From: Brevibacterium sp. CCUG 69071
GTDB lineage: Bacteria > Actinomycetota > Actinomycetes > Actinomycetales > Brevibacteriaceae
NCBI RefSeq assembly: GCF_021023135.1
Contig: NZ_PGFV01000001.1
Span: 62,001-126,000 of the forward strand
Direction of reading: 5' to 3'
DNA length: 64,000 nucleotides
Made by a program: the position numbers and the translations under genes
In this document: piece by piece, positions 59,581 through 64,000 of the stretch
Layout: each line of letters starts with the position of its first letter
Numbering within the stretch: the first letter of the stretch is position 1
Notes under the pieces: generated by a model
Seen by the model: the letters and a program-made list of their open reading frames with translations, nothing else
Databases searched by the model: none
Told to the model about the DNA's origin: nothing

Positions 59581-60525
59581 TCAGCGGGCGAGTGCCTCGT
59601 CGACCGAGCTGACTCCCGTTCCGACGGTGACCTGGGTGCCCCACGGATCGGTCAGGCGCACGGAGCGTCCGTCGTCGGCGAACTGCATCTTCCGAGCGTT
59701 CAGTCGGGCGACGAGGGCATCGAGATCCTCGCGACCGGGGACGGTGATCGCAACGTCACCGAGTCCGAGCGCTGCCGCGCGGGGGCCTGCGCCCTTGCTG
59801 TTCCAGGTGTTCATCGCGACGTGGTGGTGGTAGCCGCCGGCCGAGGCGAAGAGCACGCCCGGCATGGAGGCGAAGGTCGGCTCGAAGCCGAGGGCGTCGA
59901 CGTAGAAGGCGCGAGCCGTCGGCACATCGCCGACCTGCAGGTGCACGTGTCCGACCCTGCCAGGCTGTGCTGAGGTGTTCGCGACGATGCTGTCATCGAG
60001 GTGCTCGGCGAGGAAGGCGTTGGGATCGAGGTAGATGGTGTCCATGCGGACCTCGCCATCGTCGGTGTGGATCCACTGCGAGCGGTCGCGGTCGACGTAG
60101 AGCTCGATGCCGTTGCCTTCGGGGTCGGTGAAGTAGAAGGCCTCGCTGACGAGGTGATCGCTCGAACCGACGAATCGACTGTTGGTGTTCTGCGCCGCGT
60201 GGGCCACGGTCGCCGCCAACGAAGCCTGATCCTCATAGAGGAAAGCCGTGTGGAAGAGACCGGCCTGACGGGGATCGACGGCGGGCAGACCAGGAGTCGA
60301 GACGAGCTTGACCATCGGAGTGGTGCCGCGGCCGAGCACACGGTGGACCTCGGAGCCGCGGGAGACCTCTTCGAGCGGCACCATGGCAAGGGCGTTCGCG
60401 TAGTACGAGGACATGTTCTCAAGATCCCCGACACGCAGGGTGACCGCGTCCATGCCGGTGGAGGCGCTGAGCGTGGAGTCGTTGACAGCAGCGTCGGCGG
60501 TTGAGGCGGCGTCGGTGACGATCAT
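59581..60525 (-). CDS. Two-domain VOC protein, extradiol dioxygenase (CatE)-like
   Basis: The 314-residue product has two VOC modules (about 38-160 and 178-310) in the arrangement of catechol 2,3-dioxygenases. DAVTLRVGDLENMSSYYANA opens the first; FYFTDPEGNGIELYVDRDR ends it; and RVGHVHLQVGDVPTARAFYV opens the second. HVHL and GYHHHVAMNTW supply candidate metal histidines, and IELY holds a glutamate. B. subtilis CatE is the closest type I recognise. The substrate is unknown and glyoxalase-type activity is an alternative. ATG 60525 has AAGGAG 6 nt upstream. Confidence 0.82.
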   Translation of the reverse strand: MIVTDAASTADAAVNDSTLSASTGMDAVTLRVGDLENMSSYYANALAMVPLEEVSRGSEVHRVLGRGTTPMVKLVSTPGLPAVDPRQAGLFHTAFLYEDQASLAATVAHAAQNTNSRFVGSSDHLVSEAFYFTDPEGNGIELYVDRDRSQWIHTDDGEVRMDTIYLDPNAFLAEHLDDSIVANTSAQPGRVGHVHLQVGDVPTARAFYVDALGFEPTFASMPGVLFASAGGYHHHVAMNTWNSKGAGPRAAALGLGDVAITVPGREDLDALVARLNARKMQFADDGRSVRLTDPWGTQVTVGTGVSSVDEALAR

Positions 60526-60636
60526 GGTGTGCTCCTTGCGGGCCGTGGCTAGTGATTGAACTTTCAACTATCACAATACTCGGGTGGGGGTTTCGTGGCA
60601 AGAGGGGGTGATGTGCTCCTGCTCACCCGAGCCGGA

Positions 60637-61401
60637 TCAGCCGCCGGAGACCTCGGGCAGTCCATGTCCGATGCTGATGGCGGCCTGGCGCACCTGTCGA
60701 CCGAGCGACTGGGTCTGCTCTTCGGGGAAGTCATCGATGGTTCCGGTGACCTGGACGGCGGCGAGGACGCCGTATTCCGCCGGCAATGCGGCGGCCACGC
60801 TGGCGACTCCGATCTCGCGCTCCTCTCGGGAGATGGAGAATCCGCGCTCGCGGATCTCGGCGAGGTCGGTCCCGAGGGCTGCGCGCTCGGCGGCTGAGAG
60901 CGGTTCGTGGGTGGCGCTTTCGGCGGAGTCGAGGCAGTTCTCGACGGTCTCATCGTCGAGGCGGGCGAGGAGCGCTTTGCCGGCGCCGATGTACAGGGGC
61001 AGTCGCGATCCGATGACGAGCTCGTAGCCGAAGTTCCGGGCGTTGCCGGCTCGGGACAGCACCACTCGCTGTCCGCGATGTTCCCGGAACAGTGTGGCGG
61101 TCAGGCCGGTCACCGAGGCGAGCTCCATGAGCACCGGCCTGGCGGCTCGGATCAGCGGGTTCGTTGTCGAGAAGGCGTGGGCCCCGAAAGCCAGGGCAAT
61201 GCCGGGGCGATACCCGTTGGCATCGCGCTCGACCCGATCTCGAGACTCCAGGACCGCAAGGATTCGCTGCGCTGTGGCCACCGGAAGGTCGGCTCGGCGG
61301 GCGATCTCGTTCAGTCGGAGTGAACCGCGTGCGCTGTCGAGAACTTCGAGTACGTCGATGGCTCGCTCGAGAGATCGCATGGGGGAGTTGGCTGCCGGCA
61401 T
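60637..61401 (-). CDS. IclR-family transcriptional regulator
   Basis: The 254-residue protein has an IclR HTH (about 9-65: SLERAIDVLEVLDSARGSLR, then LNEIARRADLPVATAQRIL) and a GAF-like effector domain (LPLYIGAGKALLARLDDE; GVASVAAAL). ATG 61401 has AAAGG upstream. It is divergent from the dehydrogenase-aldolase fusion and transporter genes across 141 bp and probably controls them. Confidence 0.88.
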   Translation of the reverse strand: MPAANSPMRSLERAIDVLEVLDSARGSLRLNEIARRADLPVATAQRILAVLESRDRVERDANGYRPGIALAFGAHAFSTTNPLIRAARPVLMELASVTGLTATLFREHRGQRVVLSRAGNARNFGYELVIGSRLPLYIGAGKALLARLDDETVENCLDSAESATHEPLSAAERAALGTDLAEIRERGFSISREEREIGVASVAAALPAEYGVLAAVQVTGTIDDFPEEQTQSLGRQVRQAAISIGHGLPEVSGG

Positions 61402-61485
61402 GGCGTCCTTTCGTGGTGACTCTCACACGCTGAGACTTTACAGGACGGGAATGGGAGTTGTTCTGCATTCCGTGGGCTATGCCAC

Positions 61486-61516
61486 TTGACAGCGAGCGAA
61501 CTTCCCTGAAATATAT
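61486..61516 (+). promoter_or_regulatory. Promoter of the dehydrogenase-aldolase / transporter operon
   Basis: A consensus TTGACA (61486-61491) is followed 17-20 bp later by an AT-rich stretch (AAATATATC, 61509-61517) that can serve as -10. The divergent IclR gene starts at 61401. Confidence 0.5.
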
Positions 61517-61542
61517 CGTGCAGTGGTATCGACTCTCATAGA

Positions 61543-62904
61543 ATGGATGCAAGGATGCATATAGCGGTAATTGGCCTTGGCGAAGCGGGAACACTCTATG
61601 CTCAGGGCCTCACTCGACTGGGTTGGACAGTCACGGGCTATGACCCAGCGGACATCCCGACGCCGGAATCGGTGATTCGAGCGAACTCTCCGGACGATCT
61701 GATGGCAGAGGCGGATGCCGTTCTGTGTCTGGTCGGCGGTCGTGCCGCCGTCCCCGCCGCGAGTTCGGTGGCTCATCTCCTCGATGAGACCACTCTGTTC
61801 ATCGACATGAATTCCGCGGCTCCCGAGGTCAAGCAGAACGTCGCCGAGGTTGTCGGTGCGGACAATTACGCCGACGTCGGTGTCGTCGGCTCAGTGCCGG
61901 AGCACGGAGCAGCGACACCGGTCGTCATCAGCGGAGCAGCCTCCACCAGGGCGGCCGAGATATTCACCGCACTCGGAGCTCCGGTCGAGGACGTCCACGG
62001 CCTGCCGGGAGACGCCGCCAAGCGGAAGCTCCTGCGCAGCTCCTTTATGAAGGGGCTCGGAGCACTCATCGTAGAGGCCCTCGATGCCGGTGACGCGATG
62101 GGAGCCCGCGACTGGGCGCTGGGCCAGTTGTCTGCCGAGCACGCCGGAGGGATCGAATCAGTCGAGCGGCTGTACTCGGGCACCGTCAAGCATGCCGATC
62201 GCCGCGGTCACGAGGCCGAAGAATCGGCTGCCATGCTCGAAGGTCTGGGCGTGCCGGCAACCATGTCGCACGCCGCGGCCCGGTCGCATCAGCTGCTGGC
62301 CGCGGAGCTGATCAAGCCGAAGGCGGAGCTGCGGGAAGCATACGCAGATGTTCCGGTGGCGAACATCGGCGACGCGCGGCAGCGCATGGGCATGGTCGAC
62401 GGCGGCATTCGCTCGCTCTGGACCGGTGCGAAGGCCGTCGGCTGGGCAAAGACCGTGTGTGTGCCTGCCGGTGACAACAAATTCCTGCACGCTACATTGG
62501 ACACCATCGAACCCGGCGACTTCATCGTCGTCAACGGTCAGGGGCACACCGATCGGGCACTGCTGGGTGAACTCATGGCAGAGAGGGCACGGAAGCGCGG
62601 GGCTGTCGGGATCGTCGCCGACGGTGCGCTGCGAGACATCAGGGATCTCGAAGAGATGGGGTTCCCCGCCTGGGCTCGCGCCGTCAATCCCTCCGGACCC
62701 TATAAGAACGGTCCCGGACAGGTTGACGTCCCGGTGGCCGTCGGCCGGGTCGTCGCCGAACCCGGAGACCTCGTCGTCGCCGACGATGACGGAGTCATCA
62801 TTGTTCCAGCGGCCGAGGCAGCCGCGACGCTCGAACTGGCCATATCCGTTCGGGAAGACGAAGCGAACCGCCGCAAGGCGATCATCGGGGGTGACGGCGC
62901 ATGA
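61543..62904 (+). CDS. Fusion of a beta-hydroxyacid dehydrogenase (DUF1932 type) and an RraA/HMG-CHA aldolase domain
   Basis: The 453-residue product joins two enzymes. Residues about 1-265 are an NAD(P)-binding 6-phosphogluconate/3-hydroxyisobutyrate-type dehydrogenase: IAVIGLGEAG, DMNSAAPEVKQ, the catalytic-lysine helix RSSFMKGLGALIVEAL, and a DUF1932-like C-terminal helical half. Residues about 269-440 are an RraA-like aldolase domain with the catalytic Arg-Asp pair in DGALRD (R364, D365) and DLVVADDDGVIIVP. Both active-site sets look intact, so a dehydrogenation-then-cleavage on one chain is plausible; the substrate is unknown. ATG 61543 or 61555 may start it, with no clear Shine-Dalgarno sequence. 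It overlaps the transporter start as ATGA. Confidence 0.82.
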   Translation: MDARMHIAVIGLGEAGTLYAQGLTRLGWTVTGYDPADIPTPESVIRANSPDDLMAEADAVLCLVGGRAAVPAASSVAHLLDETTLFIDMNSAAPEVKQNVAEVVGADNYADVGVVGSVPEHGAATPVVISGAASTRAAEIFTALGAPVEDVHGLPGDAAKRKLLRSSFMKGLGALIVEALDAGDAMGARDWALGQLSAEHAGGIESVERLYSGTVKHADRRGHEAEESAAMLEGLGVPATMSHAAARSHQLLAAELIKPKAELREAYADVPVANIGDARQRMGMVDGGIRSLWTGAKAVGWAKTVCVPAGDNKFLHATLDTIEPGDFIVVNGQGHTDRALLGELMAERARKRGAVGIVADGALRDIRDLEEMGFPAWARAVNPSGPYKNGPGQVDVPVAVGRVVAEPGDLVVADDDGVIIVPAAEAAATLELAISVREDEANRRKAIIGGDGA

Positions 62905-64000
62905 TGGCCATTCTCGCTCTCGTCGTTTTCATAGCAGTCATCATCGTCTGGAATGCCGTCGTCGGTCGCAATATCGGCGAAGCGATGACTCTCGGCTTCC
63001 TCTCGATCTGCGTGTTGGCCTTCATCTCCGGGACCGGTGAAGGGAACTCGGTGCTCAGTTCCATCTGGGCCTCGGTCTCGGATGCGCTCACCGAAGAGAT
63101 CATGTTCGCCGCTCTCGCATTCGTCTTCGTCTCCTATGTGCTCGAACGCACGCCGGTGCTCACTCAGCTCGTCGATCTGCTCAATTCGCTCCTCGGTCGC
63201 TTCCGCGGCGGTCACCTCTACACGACCACCGTGGCAGGTGCGATCTTCGGTGCGATCGCCCATATCGGTGCGGCGATCACGGCGGCAGTCGGATCGATCA
63301 CGATCCCGTGGATGAAGAAGGCCGGTGTGAAGCCGGAGATCGCGGCGACCGTGGCCTCCGGACTGGCAGGCTTCGGAGTCAGCTTTCCGTTCTCGGGAAC
63401 GATGTTCATCCTCGTCGGTGGGCTTGTGGCTCAGGGAGCGATGGAATCACACGAAATCGTCATGCCGCTGTTCTTCGCAGGTCTGTGGGCTCTCGCGTAT
63501 CGCCTCGTTGTCGCGTTCTGGATCGTGAGGAAGTACAAGATCCCCGCGGTTCCGCCCGAGGATCGGCTGCCGATCCGCACCAGCCTGGCGCAGGGGTGGA
63601 CGACGATCATGCTGATCGTCCCGATCTTCGTGCCGCTGATCATGTCCTTCGGTCCTTTCGCATCGCTTCTCGGCGACTACACCGGGGTCAGTGCCGAGTC
63701 GCAGCCGGGCAAGGAACTCGCCGACGGCACGGTGCTCGACCCGACTCCGCTGGGGATGTCCGATGTGGTCAGCCTGCTGACCTGGATCCCGGTTCTGATG
63801 ATCGTCTTCGTGCTGATTCTGGGCCGCAGATCGTTGCCGAACACCGCTTCGGGGTGGTGGAAGCTTGTGCAAGGCTCGGCGCCGTCGTTCGGAGTCATCG
63901 GCATCACGATCTTCGCGGCGTTCTCTGCGTCCAACCTCCTCGGCGAGATGGGGCTTGCCACCGAACTGGAGTCGCTGCTCTCGCTCCTCGACGTTCCCAA
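62901..64000 (+). CDS. TRAP-type large permease-like transporter (3' end outside the window)
   Basis: The open frame runs from ATG 62901 off the window edge, at least 366 residues. It is strongly hydrophobic with about nine helices visible. RFRGGHLYTTTVAGAIFGAI, AHIGAAITAAVGSITIPWMKKAGVKPEIAATVASG and GFGVSFPFSGTMFILVGG resemble the DctM (TRAP large subunit) pattern, though the usual proline-rich PPS loop is altered. No small subunit or binding protein precedes it; they may lie downstream. Overlap with the fusion gene (ATGA) suggests it imports that enzyme's substrate. Confidence 0.65.
   Translation, partial: MMAILALVVFIAVIIVWNAVVGRNIGEAMTLGFLSICVLAFISGTGEGNSVLSSIWASVSDALTEEIMFAALAFVFVSYVLERTPVLTQLVDLLNSLLGRFRGGHLYTTTVAGAIFGAIAHIGAAITAAVGSITIPWMKKAGVKPEIAATVASGLAGFGVSFPFSGTMFILVGGLVAQGAMESHEIVMPLFFAGLWALAYRLVVAFWIVRKYKIPAVPPEDRLPIRTSLAQGWTTIMLIVPIFVPLIMSFGPFASLLGDYTGVSAESQPGKELADGTVLDPTPLGMSDVVSLLTWIPVLMIVFVLILGRRSLPNTASGWWKLVQGSAPSFGVIGITIFAAFSASNLLGEMGLATELESLLSLLDVP

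Overview
The window is chromosomal DNA of a high-GC actinobacterium. The signs are GC-ending codons, frequent GTG starts, several probably leaderless genes, an inositol-3-phosphate synthase and a DtxR/IdeR-type iron box. The gene mix suggests Brevibacterium or a close relative; that is inference, as there is no rRNA marker. I found no tRNA or rRNA gene, insertion sequence, phage gene or CRISPR array.

Layout. 0.2-6.5 kb is housekeeping: release factor 3, inositol-3-phosphate synthase with a possible attenuator-like leader, a membrane protein, an AbgT-type transporter and a Bax-inhibitor-1-like protein. 6.5-13.5 kb holds a DapA-family lyase, an aldehyde dehydrogenase, a LysR regulator, a molybdopterin oxidoreductase, and a divergent glyoxalase-fold/AraC pair. 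13.6-20.1 kb is one operon coupling a dipeptide-type ABC importer to an isoaspartyl dipeptidase. 20.2-22.8 kb has malate:quinone oxidoreductase with a divergent LysR gene. 22.9-27.0 kb is an iron-siderophore ABC importer behind an iron box. 27.2-31.0 kb encodes an SbcCD/YhaON-like nuclease-ATPase pair.

Accessory catabolism. 31.0-37.2 kb is an operon with lower GC for 2-pyrone-4,6-dicarboxylate / 4-oxalomesaconate breakdown (lactonase, transporter, tautomerase, hydratase, aldolase). It has a divergent GntR gene, and its promoter carries a palindromic operator candidate. No ring-cleavage dioxygenase is present. 37.3-44.0 kb encodes a phosphotransferase, SDR, acyl-CoA dehydrogenase and two tandem AMP-forming ligases. 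This matches the levulinate (Lva) / ACAD10-ACAD11 logic for 4-hydroxyacyl-CoA breakdown. 52.8-57.6 kb is a threonate/erythronate-type operon (GntP permease, DUF1537 kinase, PdxA2, DeoR).

Remaining genes. 44.2-52.7 kb holds a quinone oxidoreductase, a NERD-nuclease/UvrD-like helicase, a ProP-like MFS transporter, an amino-acid permease with a universal stress protein, and a second permease. 57.9-59.5 kb is a MerR regulator next to a CPBP protease with a MerR-like operator between them. 59.6-60.5 kb is a two-domain extradiol-dioxygenase/glyoxalase-fold protein. 60.6-64.0 kb has an IclR regulator divergent from an unusual fusion of a beta-hydroxyacid dehydrogenase with an RraA/aldolase domain, followed by a transporter cut by the window edge.

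Most notable: the dehydrogenase-aldolase fusion, the Lva-like operon, the dioxygenase-less pyrone-dicarboxylate cluster, and two possible short leader ORFs upstream of ino1 and the Bax-inhibitor gene.
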